Positions 45,398 through 54,428 of a stretch of 64,000 bases of DNA are shown here, in pieces. How positions within the stretch are numbered: the first letter of the stretch is position 1; each line of letters opens with the position of its first letter. The translations under genes and the position numbers were made by a program. The stretch is from Flavobacterium inviolabile (GTDB taxonomy: Bacteria; Bacteroidota; Bacteroidia; Flavobacteriales; Flavobacteriaceae), in contig NZ_CP058278.1 of the NCBI RefSeq assembly GCF_013389455.1, forward strand, positions 2,480,001-2,544,000. Reading direction: 5' to 3'. Below the pieces are notes generated by a model. It did no database searches. It was not told the origin of the DNA and saw nothing but the letters and a program-made list of their open reading frames with translations.

Positions 45398-47593
45398 ATG
45401 GAAGTGCAACAATTTTATTACGACAACAAAATTGTAAAGAAATTCCTTTATGCTTCAATACTTTTTGGAGTAGTGGGAATGTTAGTCGGGCTCCTTGTGG
45501 CTACGATGTACTTATTCCCTAATTTAACCGATGGAATTTCCTGGTTGAGTTACGGGCGTCTAAGACCATTGCATACGAATGCGGTAATTTTTGCCTTTGT
45601 AGGTAATGCCATTTTCGCAGGGGTGTACTACTCTTTACAACGTTTATTAAAAGCCAGAATGTATAGTGATATTCTGAGTAATATTAACTTCTGGGGTTGG
45701 CAGTTAATTATTGTTGCCGCCGTCATAACGTTACCGCTGGGATATACAACATCTAAAGAATATGCAGAGCTGGAATGGCCTATAGATATTGCCATAGCAC
45801 TTATTTGGGTAGTATTTGGTATTAATATGATTATGACCATTTTGCGACGTAGAGAACGTCATTTATATGTAGCAATCTGGTTTTATTTGGCAACATTTGT
45901 GACTGTTGCAGTACTGCATATCTTTAATAGCTTGGAATTACCAATTAGTGCGTTGAAAAGTTATTCTGTTTACGCTGGTGTTCAGGATGCTTTGGTACAA
46001 TGGTGGTACGGACACAATGCAGTGGCCTTCTTCCTGACCACACCGTTTTTAGGACTGATGTATTACTTCGTTCCGAAAGCGGCTAATCGCCCGGTATATT
46101 CATACCGATTATCCATCATTCACTTTTGGTCTTTAATTTTCCTGTACATCTGGGCAGGACCGCACCACTTGTTATACACCGCTTTACCGGACTGGGCACA
46201 AAATTTAGGAGTTGTTTTCTCTGTAATGCTGATCGCACCGTCCTGGGGTGGTATGATTAACGGATTACTGACACTTAGAGGTGTTTGGGATAAAGTGCGA
46301 ACAGAACCGGTATTGAAATTCTTCGTAGTAGCGATTACCGGATATGGTATGGCAACTTTTGAAGGACCAATGCTATCCTTAAAAAATGTAAATGCAATTG
46401 CACACTTTACCGACTGGATCGTAGCACACGTTCACGTGGGAGCTTTAGCCTGGAACGGATTCCTGACATTCGGTATGATTTACTGGTTGATCCCGAGAAT
46501 GACCAAAACACAATTATACTCTACAAAACTGGCTAATTTCCACTTCTGGATTGGTACATTGGGAATCATATTGTATGCTTTACCGCTTTATGTAGCCGGA
46601 TTTGTTCAGGCACAAATGTGGAAACAATTTAATCCGGACGGTTCCCTGGTTTATGGTAACTTCCTGGAAACAGTAAAAGAAATCATGCCAATGTATGCCA
46701 TGAGAGCCATAGGAGGAACCCTGTTTGTAATCGGAACTCTGGTATTGGTATACAACATCATCATGACCATCAAAGTAGGTCAGAAAATTGAAGACGAATT
46801 AGCAGAAGCTCCGGCTTTACAAAAAATAGCAAGCAGCCGATTAAAAGGAGAAAAATTCCACGGCTGGCTGGAAAGAAAACCGATCCAATTAACCATTCTG
46901 GCAACCGTTGCCATCCTGATTGGTGGTATCGTACAGATTATCCCGACCCTGGTTGTAAAATCGAATATCCCGACCATCAGCAGTGTGAAACCATATTCAC
47001 CGCTTGAACTGGAAGGACGTGATCTATATATCAGAGAAGGTTGTGTGGGATGTCACTCCCAAATGGTAAGACCATTCCGTTCTGAAGTGGAACGTTACGG
47101 AGAATATTCCAAATCCGGTGAATATGTATACGATCACCCGTTCTTATGGGGATCAAAAAGAACAGGACCCGATTTGATGCGTGTTGGTGGTAAATATTCA
47201 GATAACTGGCATTTTAACCACATGTGGGATCCGCAAAGTACATCGTCAGGATCAATCATGCCGGGCTATAAATGGCTGTTTGACAACAAACCGATGGATT
47301 ACTCTAAAACGCAGGACAAAATGCGTGCAATGGTTAAACTGGGCGTTCCGTATACGCAAGAAGAAATAACAAATGCTTCAAAAAGTATCAAAGAACAAAC
47401 CCAGAAAATTGAGAAGAACTTACATGCGGACCCTGACTTCGTGAAAAGTTATGAGGAAAGTAAGAAAAATGCTGCTACAAGAGGGGAAACATTTGTACCG
47501 ATGCACGATAGAGAAATTGTAGCCTTGATTGCTTATTTGCAACGTTTGGGTACGGATATCAAAGTAAAAAACGTAGCTGAAAATCAAAAATAA
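45398..47593 (+). CDS. ccoNO: cbb3-type cytochrome c oxidase, CcoN-CcoO fusion
   Basis: A 731-residue fusion of the heme-copper catalytic subunit (CcoN) and the mono-heme subunit (CcoO), the usual arrangement in Bacteroidota. CcoN part: WWYGHNAVAFF and WAGPHHLLYTALP give the copper-B ligands, and WIVAHVHVGALAW the heme ligands. From about residue 527 the CcoO part follows, with the heme-c motif CVGCH (~549-553) and SQMVRPFRSEVERYGEYS. The oxidase has high oxygen affinity and is used in low oxygen. The start ATG is 2 bp after ccoS. Subunits Q and P follow. Confidence 0.93.
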   Translation: MEVQQFYYDNKIVKKFLYASILFGVVGMLVGLLVATMYLFPNLTDGISWLSYGRLRPLHTNAVIFAFVGNAIFAGVYYSLQRLLKARMYSDILSNINFWGWQLIIVAAVITLPLGYTTSKEYAELEWPIDIAIALIWVVFGINMIMTILRRRERHLYVAIWFYLATFVTVAVLHIFNSLELPISALKSYSVYAGVQDALVQWWYGHNAVAFFLTTPFLGLMYYFVPKAANRPVYSYRLSIIHFWSLIFLYIWAGPHHLLYTALPDWAQNLGVVFSVMLIAPSWGGMINGLLTLRGVWDKVRTEPVLKFFVVAITGYGMATFEGPMLSLKNVNAIAHFTDWIVAHVHVGALAWNGFLTFGMIYWLIPRMTKTQLYSTKLANFHFWIGTLGIILYALPLYVAGFVQAQMWKQFNPDGSLVYGNFLETVKEIMPMYAMRAIGGTLFVIGTLVLVYNIIMTIKVGQKIEDELAEAPALQKIASSRLKGEKFHGWLERKPIQLTILATVAILIGGIVQIIPTLVVKSNIPTISSVKPYSPLELEGRDLYIREGCVGCHSQMVRPFRSEVERYGEYSKSGEYVYDHPFLWGSKRTGPDLMRVGGKYSDNWHFNHMWDPQSTSSGSIMPGYKWLFDNKPMDYSKTQDKMRAMVKLGVPYTQEEITNASKSIKEQTQKIEKNLHADPDFVKSYEESKKNAATRGETFVPMHDREIVALIAYLQRLGTDIKVKNVAENQK

Positions 47594-47599
47594 TTTGTT

Positions 47600-47788
47600 A
47601 TGCTAAAGTTTATTAAACACAATATGGAGACTATTTCAGGAATTGAAATTTATCCGATAATCTCATTACTTATTTTCTTCCTGTTTTTCGTAGGATTATA
47701 TATTTGGGTATTAACCTATAAAAAAGAGAAAATTACAGAAATGAGTAATCTCCCTTTTGAGGACCAAAACACAGCAAACAATCAATAA
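47600..47788 (+). CDS. ccoQ: cbb3 oxidase small subunit CcoQ-like
   Basis: A 62-residue protein with one transmembrane segment (PIISLLIFFLFFVGLYIWVLTY) and a charged C-terminal tail, in the CcoQ position between CcoNO and CcoP. Sequence identity in this family is low; position and layout are the main support. It starts 6 bp after ccoNO. Confidence 0.8.
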   Translation: MLKFIKHNMETISGIEIYPIISLLIFFLFFVGLYIWVLTYKKEKITEMSNLPFEDQNTANNQ

Positions 47789-47799
47789 TTGTAAGAAGT

Positions 47800-48747
47800 A
47801 TGAAAAAATTTTTTCCAGTATATGTTAGAGTTCCGGTTTTGTTTGCCATCTTTTTTATGGCTGTGGAATTCTGTATCGACTCCGGCGACAGACCTGCCTT
47901 TATAAAGTACCCTATGGTATCGGTGATTTTATTACTGTTCTTATTTGTATTGATTGCAATGGAAATGGTTTTAAAAGCGACAAATAATATATTAAACACT
48001 TTGCTGACGGAAGAACAACGTAAGCAAAAAGAAATTGAAGAAAATCAGCCATTTACAGAATCCGCATTTTACAAAGGGATAATGCAAAAATTAACCCGCT
48101 CCCGAAAAATGGAAGAAGAAGGTGAGTTAATGATGGATCATGATTATGACGGAATCAAAGAATTGGACAACGTTTTACCGCCATGGTGGGTGTATCTTTT
48201 CTATGCCTGTATTGCCTTTGCCTTTATTTACCTTATCAAGTTCCATGTTTTAGGACACGACGATCAGAAAGCGGAATATGAAAAAGAAATGGCAGAAGCA
48301 AAAATTGCAGTTGAAGAATACAAAAAAACAGCTCCGGATTTAATGGATAAAGAAAAAGTGACCTTATTAACAGATGGTGCTTCTTTAGCCGCAGGGAAAG
48401 CAATTTTTGAAACCAACTGTGTAGCGTGCCACCGTGCTGACGGAGGTGGAGGAATCGGACCGAATTTAACCGATGACCACTGGATTTTAGGAGGCGGCAT
48501 CAAAAACGTTTTCAATACCATTATGGAAGGTGGACGTGACGGAAAAGGAATGGTTTCCTGGAAACCGATAATCAAACCTTCCGATATCCAGAAAGTAGCG
48601 AGTTATGTACTGAGTCTGCAGGGTACAAATCCTAAAGACGGTAAAGCAGCCGAAGGAGATGTATGGAAAGACGATAGTGCTCCGGCTTCGGATGCTGCTG
48701 CAAAACCGGCAGACAGCGCAAAAGTGGCGACAGTTGCTTTAAAATAA
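47800..48747 (+). CDS. ccoP: cbb3 oxidase subunit CcoP, single-heme form
   Basis: A 315-residue cytochrome c subunit. The FixP/CcoP block YDGIKELDNVLPPWWVYLFYACIAFAF is intact, and one heme-c motif, CVACH (Cys207, Cys210, His211), is present; the classical proteobacterial CcoP has two. Two extra N-terminal hydrophobic segments precede the FixP block. The protein ends in an Ala/Lys/Asp-rich tail. It passes electrons from cytochrome c to the oxidase. A hairpin (48758-48787) separates it from ccoG. Confidence 0.9.
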   Translation: MKKFFPVYVRVPVLFAIFFMAVEFCIDSGDRPAFIKYPMVSVILLLFLFVLIAMEMVLKATNNILNTLLTEEQRKQKEIEENQPFTESAFYKGIMQKLTRSRKMEEEGELMMDHDYDGIKELDNVLPPWWVYLFYACIAFAFIYLIKFHVLGHDDQKAEYEKEMAEAKIAVEEYKKTAPDLMDKEKVTLLTDGASLAAGKAIFETNCVACHRADGGGGIGPNLTDDHWILGGGIKNVFNTIMEGGRDGKGMVSWKPIIKPSDIQKVASYVLSLQGTNPKDGKAAEGDVWKDDSAPASDAAAKPADSAKVATVALK

Positions 48748-48757
48748 AAAACAAAAT

Positions 48758-48787
48758 ATTGCAGGATTCGCATCCGGATCCTGCAAT
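48758..48787 (+). repeat. Intergenic hairpin between ccoP and ccoG
   Basis: Ten-bp perfect stem ATTGCAGGAT / ATCCTGCAAT around a 10-nt loop. No T-run follows, so it may shape mRNA processing or stability rather than terminate. Confidence 0.6.
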
Positions 48788-48802
48788 TAAAAAAGAAAGA
48801 CC

Positions 48803-50221
48803 ATGTCTAATATCCCTGATGAGAGTTTTAGAGATAGTATAGGAACTATTGATAAAGAAGGAAAAAGAGCTTGGGTTTTCCCAAAAATACCGAAAGGAAA
48901 ATTCTATGAAAAAAGAAAATGGGTCAGTTACTTTCTGTTAGCCTTCCTGTTTTCAGCACCCTTTATAAAAATTAACGGCAACCAGTTTTTGCTGTTCAAT
49001 GTACTGGAAAGAAAATTCAACTTTTTCGGATTCCCTTTCTGGCCCCAGGATTTCCACTTAGTGGTAATCTCAATGATTGTAGGAGTTGTTTTCGTAACAC
49101 TTTTTACAGTAGCCTTCGGGCGTATTTTCTGTGGGTGGATCTGTCCGCAGACCATATTCATGGAAATGGTATTCCGCAGAATAGAATTCTGGATTGAAGG
49201 CGACAGAGGAGCGCAGATGCGACTGGCCAAACAGGAGTGGAATGCCGAAAAAATAAGAAAAAGAGTCCTCAAGTGGCTGGTGTTCTTTATCTTTTCGTTT
49301 TTAATTGCCAATGTGTTTTTAGCCTATCTGGTGGGAAGTGAGCATGTATTGGGAATGGTAAAAGAAGGACCGTTTCACAATACCAGTACGCTGATTGCCT
49401 TATTGGTTTTTACCGCGGTTTTCTATTTCGTTTTTGCCTCTTTCAGAGAACAGGTTTGTATCATTGCCTGTCCGTACGGACGATTACAGGGCGTATTACT
49501 GGATAACAAATCGATAGTAGTGGCTTACGACCACGTTAGAGGAGAACGCGAAACCGGGCGGGCCAAATTCAAAAAAAATGAAGACCGTTTGCAACAGGGA
49601 AAAGGGGACTGTATTGATTGCCGGCAATGTGTAAATGTATGTCCTACCGGAATTGACATCCGTAACGGAACCCAGCTGGAATGTATTAACTGTACCGCCT
49701 GTATTGACGAATGCGACCACATCATGGAAAGCGTGAACCTGCCAAAAGGCCTGATCCGATATGCTTCCGAAGATGAGATCGTCAAAAAAGAAAAATTCGT
49801 CTTTACCGCAAGAATGAAAGGATATGTGTCCGTATTGGTTATCCTGATCACTGCTTTGGTAGGAATGCTGTTCCTGCGAAACGATGTGGAAGCAACCGTT
49901 TTACGTTTACCGGGACAGCTCTATGAACGCAAAGGAGAAAACATCAGTAATGTGTTTACTTTTAAAATAGTTAACAAAACGGTCCGGGATTTTAAAGATG
50001 TCCATTTTAAACTGGTAAGTCCGAAAGGAAAAATCATCATGGTGGGAAAACAAAATTTCACCATTAAAAAAGAAGGACTGGCTCAGGGAACTTTATTTAT
50101 TGAAATAAATCCGGCCTTTTTAAAAGACGATAAAACAAAAGCAATAATTGAAGTATATGATGGTGATTTGCTGATTGAAACCACTACAACCAACTTTTTA
50201 GGACCTAGAAGTTTCAATTAA
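48803..50221 (+). CDS. ccoG: cbb3 oxidase accessory protein CcoG (RdxA/FixG-like)
   Basis: A 472-residue membrane protein with several transmembrane segments and two 4Fe-4S motifs: CGWICPQT and CIIACPYGR in the membrane part, and CIDCRQCVNVCPTG plus CINCTACIDECDH in the ferredoxin-like domain. The C-terminal domain is Ig-like (FKIVNKTVRDFKDVHFKLVSP) as in the family. CcoG is thought to reduce copper for the oxidase. It follows the ccoP hairpin and precedes fixH by 57 bp. Confidence 0.92.
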   Translation: MSNIPDESFRDSIGTIDKEGKRAWVFPKIPKGKFYEKRKWVSYFLLAFLFSAPFIKINGNQFLLFNVLERKFNFFGFPFWPQDFHLVVISMIVGVVFVTLFTVAFGRIFCGWICPQTIFMEMVFRRIEFWIEGDRGAQMRLAKQEWNAEKIRKRVLKWLVFFIFSFLIANVFLAYLVGSEHVLGMVKEGPFHNTSTLIALLVFTAVFYFVFASFREQVCIIACPYGRLQGVLLDNKSIVVAYDHVRGERETGRAKFKKNEDRLQQGKGDCIDCRQCVNVCPTGIDIRNGTQLECINCTACIDECDHIMESVNLPKGLIRYASEDEIVKKEKFVFTARMKGYVSVLVILITALVGMLFLRNDVEATVLRLPGQLYERKGENISNVFTFKIVNKTVRDFKDVHFKLVSPKGKIIMVGKQNFTIKKEGLAQGTLFIEINPAFLKDDKTKAIIEVYDGDLLIETTTTNFLGPRSFN

Positions 50222-50278
50222 TCAAAAGCGGCTATAGCAGGAGTTTCAAATAACGGATTTTTATTTAAAAGAACTATT

Positions 50279-50731
50279 ATGAAAATAAACTGGGGAACAA
50301 GTATCGTAATTGCATTCGGATTGTTCATGACCTTTATTTTATACTTTGTTTTCAAAGTACAGTCAGATAAGGATTATGACCATGAAATGGTTACGGAAGA
50401 ATATTATAAAAAAGAAATGATCTTTCAGCAGCAGCTGGATAAAGAACAGAACGCAGCCGGATTAGCCGATAAATTATCGGTTAATGTGGAGCAGGAAGGT
50501 ATTGTAGTTACTTTTCCGAAAAGCTTTAATAGTGCCAATATTAAAGGGAAAGTGTCCCTGTACAGACCGTCTAACCAGAAATTAGATTTCGAAACTCCGA
50601 TTTCGTTGTCTTCTTCAAATTTGCTCATACCTAAAACAAATTTGGTAGACGGTCGCTGGGACATTACAATCGATTGGGAATATGACGGAAAAGCATATTT
50701 GAACAAGCAAGTAGTCAATGTCAATTTGTAG
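50279..50731 (+). CDS. fixH: FixH family protein
   Basis: A 150-residue protein with one N-terminal transmembrane segment (GTSIVIAFGLFMTFILYFVF) and the family block VTEEYYKKEMIFQQQLDKEQNA, followed by an Ig-like domain (FPKSFNSANIKGKVSLYRPSNQ). FixH/CcoH is needed for stable cbb3 oxidase assembly. It lies in the cbb3 operon between ccoG and the TauE/SafE-like gene. Confidence 0.88.
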   Translation: MKINWGTSIVIAFGLFMTFILYFVFKVQSDKDYDHEMVTEEYYKKEMIFQQQLDKEQNAAGLADKLSVNVEQEGIVVTFPKSFNSANIKGKVSLYRPSNQKLDFETPISLSSSNLLIPKTNLVDGRWDITIDWEYDGKAYLNKQVVNVNL

Positions 50732-50738
50732 TTTTTGC

Positions 50739-50796
50739 GCTTGTAGTCAGGAGGTTTTTAAATAGGTTTTTAGGTTGTCTCCTCTTGGCTACAAGC
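50739..50796 (+). repeat. Long stem-loop between fixH and the TauE/SafE-like gene
   Basis: Outer arms GCTTGTAG / CTACAAGC (50739-50746, 50789-50796) plus an inner pairing AGGAG / CTCCT. No clear T-run after the right arm, so readthrough is possible; it may reduce expression of the downstream gene. Confidence 0.55.
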
Positions 50797-50824
50797 TTAA
50801 AAATGATAAAACTAAGAATTAGTT

Positions 50825-51526
50825 ATGTTGTTTTCAGCTTTCATTTTCGGATTGATCAGTAGTCTGCACTGCATTGGAATGTGCGGTCCGATTGCCATGA
50901 TGCTGCCGGTGGATCGAAATAATCAGGCTAAAAAAGTGCTTCAGATTATGCTCTATCATATCGGACGCTTAACGGCCTACGGAACACTCGGACTACTATT
51001 CGGAATTGTCGGTAAGGGTCTTTTTCTTGCCGGAATACAACAGCAAATATCTATTATTGCCGGTATTTTAATGATTACAGTCGTACTCATACCGGAAAAA
51101 ATCTTCGCCCGTTACAATTTTTCAAAACCCGTGTACCGGGTCATCTCCAAAGTAAAAACAAGTCTGGGCAGCCAGTTCCGAAAAAAAAGCTATAAAGCCT
51201 TATTTACAATAGGCCTCTTAAACGGATTCCTGCCATGTGGTTTGGTCTATGTAGCACTTTTTGGTGCGATTGCCATGCAGCATGAAGTACTGAGCGTTAC
51301 CTATATGCTTCTGTACGGACTGGGAACCATCCCGATGATGAGTGCGGTAGTTTATCTTTCCAACCTGGTGAGTATGCCCGTTCGCAATAAAATTCAAAAA
51401 GCCATACCTTATGTAGCCGTTTGTATCGGAATGCTGTTTATCATGAGAGGATTAGGATTGGATATTCCTTTTGTTTCCCCGAGCAATATGAGCCTGTTTG
51501 TACGCGGAGAGGCACATTGCGGCTAA
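50825..51526 (+). CDS. Sulfite exporter TauE/SafE-like membrane protein of the cbb3 cluster
   Basis: A 233-residue membrane protein with about six hydrophobic segments. It begins LFSAFIFGLISSLHCIGMCGPIAMMLP, with a Cys pair (CIGMC), and has a second FLPCGLVYVALFGA block, both typical of the DsbD_2/TauE-SafE group that occurs in cbb3 oxidase clusters. In such clusters it is thought to take part in copper or thiol handling; a sulfite role is not implied. It overlaps the convergent UDG gene by four bases. Confidence 0.85.
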   Translation: MLFSAFIFGLISSLHCIGMCGPIAMMLPVDRNNQAKKVLQIMLYHIGRLTAYGTLGLLFGIVGKGLFLAGIQQQISIIAGILMITVVLIPEKIFARYNFSKPVYRVISKVKTSLGSQFRKKSYKALFTIGLLNGFLPCGLVYVALFGAIAMQHEVLSVTYMLLYGLGTIPMMSAVVYLSNLVSMPVRNKIQKAIPYVAVCIGMLFIMRGLGLDIPFVSPSNMSLFVRGEAHCG

Positions 51527-52098
51527 CCGGCAAGCGCTTTACGGACAATTGCCCGTAATTCGGGTATGATTTCTGCTTCAAACCAGGGATTCTTTTTCTG
51601 CCATATCCTGTTTCTTGGTGACGGATGTACCAGCGGCAGAAACTTCGGTAAAAACGTCTGGTAATGCGACACATTCTCCGTTAGCGTAGCGAAAGAACGC
51701 TCTTTCAGGTAATACTGCTGTGCATACGCCCCGATCAGTAATATAAGTCTTATATCCGGCAATGCCGTGATAATTTCCGCATGCCATTTCGGCGCACATT
51801 CCGGTCTTGGTGGTAAATCGCCCGATTTTCCACGTCCCGGAAAACAAAATCCCATCGGAACAATCCCGAAAATCTCCGTATCATAAAACTGTGCTTTGTC
51901 CACATTCAGCCATCGCCGCAATTCATCGCCGCTGGCATCATTCCACGGAATTCCGCTGTCGTGCGCTTTCTGCCCCGGAGCCTGACCCACAATCAGTATT
52001 TTAGACTGTTTGCTGAACGAAAGTATCGGCTTGGGGGCATACGGCAAAAAATCGCTGCATATCGTGCAGGCACTTATCTTTTCCAGTAAAATATCCAT
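51523..52098 (-). CDS. Uracil-DNA glycosylase family protein
   Basis: A 191-residue protein of the UDG superfamily. Motif A is ILIVGQAPGQKAHDSGIPWNDASG (GQAPG form) and motif B HPSPRN. Cysteine pairs (CTIC near the N-terminus, later GFCFPG and RPECAP) could hold an iron-sulfur cluster as in family 4/5, but the set is not fully convincing. It should excise uracil or related bases from DNA. Convergent with the TauE/SafE-like gene, stops overlapping; no terminator seen between them. Confidence 0.85.
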   Translation of the reverse strand: MDILLEKISACTICSDFLPYAPKPILSFSKQSKILIVGQAPGQKAHDSGIPWNDASGDELRRWLNVDKAQFYDTEIFGIVPMGFCFPGRGKSGDLPPRPECAPKWHAEIITALPDIRLILLIGAYAQQYYLKERSFATLTENVSHYQTFLPKFLPLVHPSPRNRIWQKKNPWFEAEIIPELRAIVRKALAG

Positions 52099-52158
52099 GT
52101 TGAAATCGTTTTGACCTACACAAAGATAACGAATCGGGATTGCAATACTATTGCCTGT

Positions 52159-52452
52159 TTACTCCGGATCGTTCCTGGATAAAGAATCCGGTTTTGGATC
52201 TTCAGCCGGAAAAACAAGATCTTCCGGAACAAAACCTTCCGAAAAAAAATCGGCTAAGGAAACAGAATAATATTCACACAAAGTGTAAAGGGTAGAGAGC
52301 GTTAAGTTTTGAATACCCATCTCAATTCTGGAGATATTGATCCCGGTATCCATATCGACGTCTTCCTGCCGGATATTCCTGATGTTACGAATGTATTTCA
52401 GTCTTTTCGCAAGCGCTTTTAGTAAAGTAGGATGTTTGATTTGTTGCTTCAT
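52159..52452 (-). CDS. XRE family helix-turn-helix regulator
   Basis: A 97-residue protein with an XRE/Cro-type HTH (LAKRLKYIRNIRNIRQEDVDMDTGINISRIEMGIQNLTLSTLYTLCEYYSVSLADFF) and an acidic C-terminal tail. It diverges from the OB-fold membrane protein at 52535. A perfect 16-bp palindrome lies 39 bp upstream of its start, and is a candidate operator. The regulated genes are otherwise unknown. Confidence 0.85.
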   Translation of the reverse strand: MKQQIKHPTLLKALAKRLKYIRNIRNIRQEDVDMDTGINISRIEMGIQNLTLSTLYTLCEYYSVSLADFFSEGFVPEDLVFPAEDPKPDSLSRNDPE

Positions 52453-52490
52453 AGGTCAACAAATTTTACTAAATAAATATTACAATATTC

Positions 52491-52506
52491 ACTACTTATA
52501 AGTAGT
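52491..52506. promoter_or_regulatory. Perfect 16-bp palindrome, candidate XRE operator
   Basis: ACTACTTATAAGTAGT reads the same on both strands. It lies in the 82-bp divergent gap between the XRE gene and the OB-fold gene, 28 nt before the latter's ATG. Confidence 0.5.
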
Positions 52507-52534
52507 AATTTGTTAAATTGCTAAGAAAACAGGT

Positions 52535-53014
52535 ATGCTCAAAAAGAAAATAAAATATATCGGAATGGCATCTTTTATAGCGGTAGTGACCTTGTTTATC
52601 ATAACCAATATTTGGCTGCTGTATTCGGAACATACCGGTACCATCAGCAAAAGCGGTATAAAAAAGAAGCTTGATAACGGGACGGCTCATGCCGGTGGAT
52701 CCGATGTAGGCTTTCGGCTCACACCGGAATTATTATGGCTCATTTGTAATGATTCGATAATAGGGGACTGCCGTTTCCGCAATAGAAAAGTTATTGTGAG
52801 CGGTACGATACTGGAGGAAGGCCGCGACATCGACAACACTTCCTATATCGTATTAAAGGCAGGTAAAATAGAAAATATAGGGTGCTATCTGATCAGTCGC
52901 ACCCATCCGGCAGAAAAACCGGCATCGGTTGGTGATGTTGTAACGGTTTGCGGAACCTACAAACAATACCTTTTTAACAGTATTGTTATCATTGATGCCG
53001 AAATAATAGAATAA
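52535..53014 (+). CDS. Membrane-anchored OB-fold protein (tRNA_anti-like)
   Basis: A 159-residue protein. One N-terminal transmembrane segment (YIGMASFIAVVTLFIITNIWLL) is followed by a linker, then a domain with the pattern of the tRNA_anti-like OB-fold family: KVIVSGTILEEGRDIDNTSYIVLKAG, then IGCYLI and GDVVTVCGTYKQYLFNSIVIIDAEI. The family has no assigned function. It abuts the HemN stop on the other strand (53014/53015) and probably is controlled with or by the divergent XRE gene. Confidence 0.65.
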   Translation: MLKKKIKYIGMASFIAVVTLFIITNIWLLYSEHTGTISKSGIKKKLDNGTAHAGGSDVGFRLTPELLWLICNDSIIGDCRFRNRKVIVSGTILEEGRDIDNTSYIVLKAGKIENIGCYLISRTHPAEKPASVGDVVTVCGTYKQYLFNSIVIIDAEIIE

Positions 53015-54376
53015 TTATATGGTCATGGAAAACAACTGCGTTTGCGGTGCTTTTCTTTTTAGACGCAAATCGAAAGCCATACAGATATTGCGGACAAAGG
53101 GTTTTCCTTTTTCGGTTACAAAAATGGTATTGTTCTCAATTTTTACCAAATCATCATTTTCCATTTCCTGTAACTGGTCAATTACCTGTTCGATTTCCGG
53201 AAAATTGGTTTCCGGCGTCCATGACGTTTCAAAACGGCACATTAGGTTCAGGATATGGCGGCGGATAATAAGATCTTCTTCGGTTAAAAGATGCCCTTTA
53301 AATACCGGAAGCTCGTTATTGTCCAGGCGGGCATAATAATCCTCCAGTGTTTTTTCATTCTGCGCAAAAGCATACCAGCTGTCGCTGATGGAAGAAACAC
53401 CAAGCCCGATCATCAGCTGCGTTTTAGAAGACGTATAGCCCATAAAATTGCGATGCAGTTTTCCCTGTTTAAAAGACTCGTACATGCTGTCGCTTTCAAT
53501 AGCAAAATGATCCATCCCGATTTCGTGGAAACCGTTTTTTTGCAGGATCATTTTCCCCACTTCATACAACTGGCGTTTTTTCTGATCTTTCGGAACATCT
53601 TCGTCCTTAAATCCCCGCTGTCCGTTTCCTTTAATCCACGGCACGTGTGCATAGCTGTAAAAAGCAAGCCGGTGTGGCGCCAGCGATTTTGTTTTTTCAA
53701 TAGTATCAACCACATCTTTCAGTCTTTGGAACGGTAAACCGAAAACCAGGTCGTGCGAGATAGAAGTATAACCGATCTCTTTTGCCCAGAAAGTAACTTT
53801 GGCCACATTGTGGAAAGGCTGTTCCCTGTGGATGGCTTTCTGAACCCGTTCGTTATAATCCTGAACGCCGAAACTTACTCTGCGGAAACCCAGATCGTAT
53901 AACTTTTGCAAATGTGCCCGTGTGGTATTGTTAGGATGTCCTTCAAAGCTGAATTCGTAATTATCGGCTCTTTGGGCTCTTTTAAAAATACCCAGCAATA
54001 ACAATTCTAAGTTGGCCGGTGAGAAAAAAGTAGGCGTACCGCCACCCAGGTGAATTTCCTTGATGAGCGGTGTTTCCGGCAAGGCATCACAATACAGATC
54101 CCATTCCTTTAAAACGGCCTGGATGTACTTGTCTTCCACATCATGACGTTTTGTAATACGCTTATGACAGCCGCAAAAGGTACACAAACTCTCGCAAAAA
54201 GGTAAATGAATGTACAGGCTGATTCCTTCTGTTGCATTACTTTCGGTAAACGATTTTACAAAACTTTCCTTCCATTTGGCTGTACTGAAACTTTGCTCAT
54301 CCCAGTAAGGAACGGTCGGGTAACTGGTATATCGGGGTCCGGGGACGTTGTATTTTTGAACCAATGAGATTGCCAT
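53015..54376 (-). CDS. hemN: Oxygen-independent coproporphyrinogen III oxidase HemN
   Basis: A 453-residue radical-SAM enzyme making protoporphyrinogen IX without oxygen, so heme can be made in low oxygen. The cluster motif is CESLCTFC (Cys61, Cys65, Cys68) followed by GCHKRIT, and the start GPRYTSYPTVP plus HLGGGTPTFF are typical of true HemN rather than HemW. The gene is preceded by a perfect -7 box and the third copy of the Fnr-type operator, so I infer induction at low oxygen together with the cbb3 genes. Confidence 0.93.
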   Translation of the reverse strand: MAISLVQKYNVPGPRYTSYPTVPYWDEQSFSTAKWKESFVKSFTESNATEGISLYIHLPFCESLCTFCGCHKRITKRHDVEDKYIQAVLKEWDLYCDALPETPLIKEIHLGGGTPTFFSPANLELLLLGIFKRAQRADNYEFSFEGHPNNTTRAHLQKLYDLGFRRVSFGVQDYNERVQKAIHREQPFHNVAKVTFWAKEIGYTSISHDLVFGLPFQRLKDVVDTIEKTKSLAPHRLAFYSYAHVPWIKGNGQRGFKDEDVPKDQKKRQLYEVGKMILQKNGFHEIGMDHFAIESDSMYESFKQGKLHRNFMGYTSSKTQLMIGLGVSSISDSWYAFAQNEKTLEDYYARLDNNELPVFKGHLLTEEDLIIRRHILNLMCRFETSWTPETNFPEIEQVIDQLQEMENDDLVKIENNTIFVTEKGKPFVRNICMAFDLRLKRKAPQTQLFSMTI

Positions 54377-54398
54377 AGTTGATGTGATTTTTCAAATT

Positions 54399-54406
54399 CA
54401 AAATTA
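54399..54406 (-). promoter_or_regulatory. -7 box of hemN
   Basis: TAATTTTG on the minus strand, 22 nt before the hemN ATG at 54376. Its first base (54406) is 29.5 bp from the operator centre. Confidence 0.68.
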
Positions 54407-54428
54407 CGCCGGGCAGCTTCGCGAAAAA

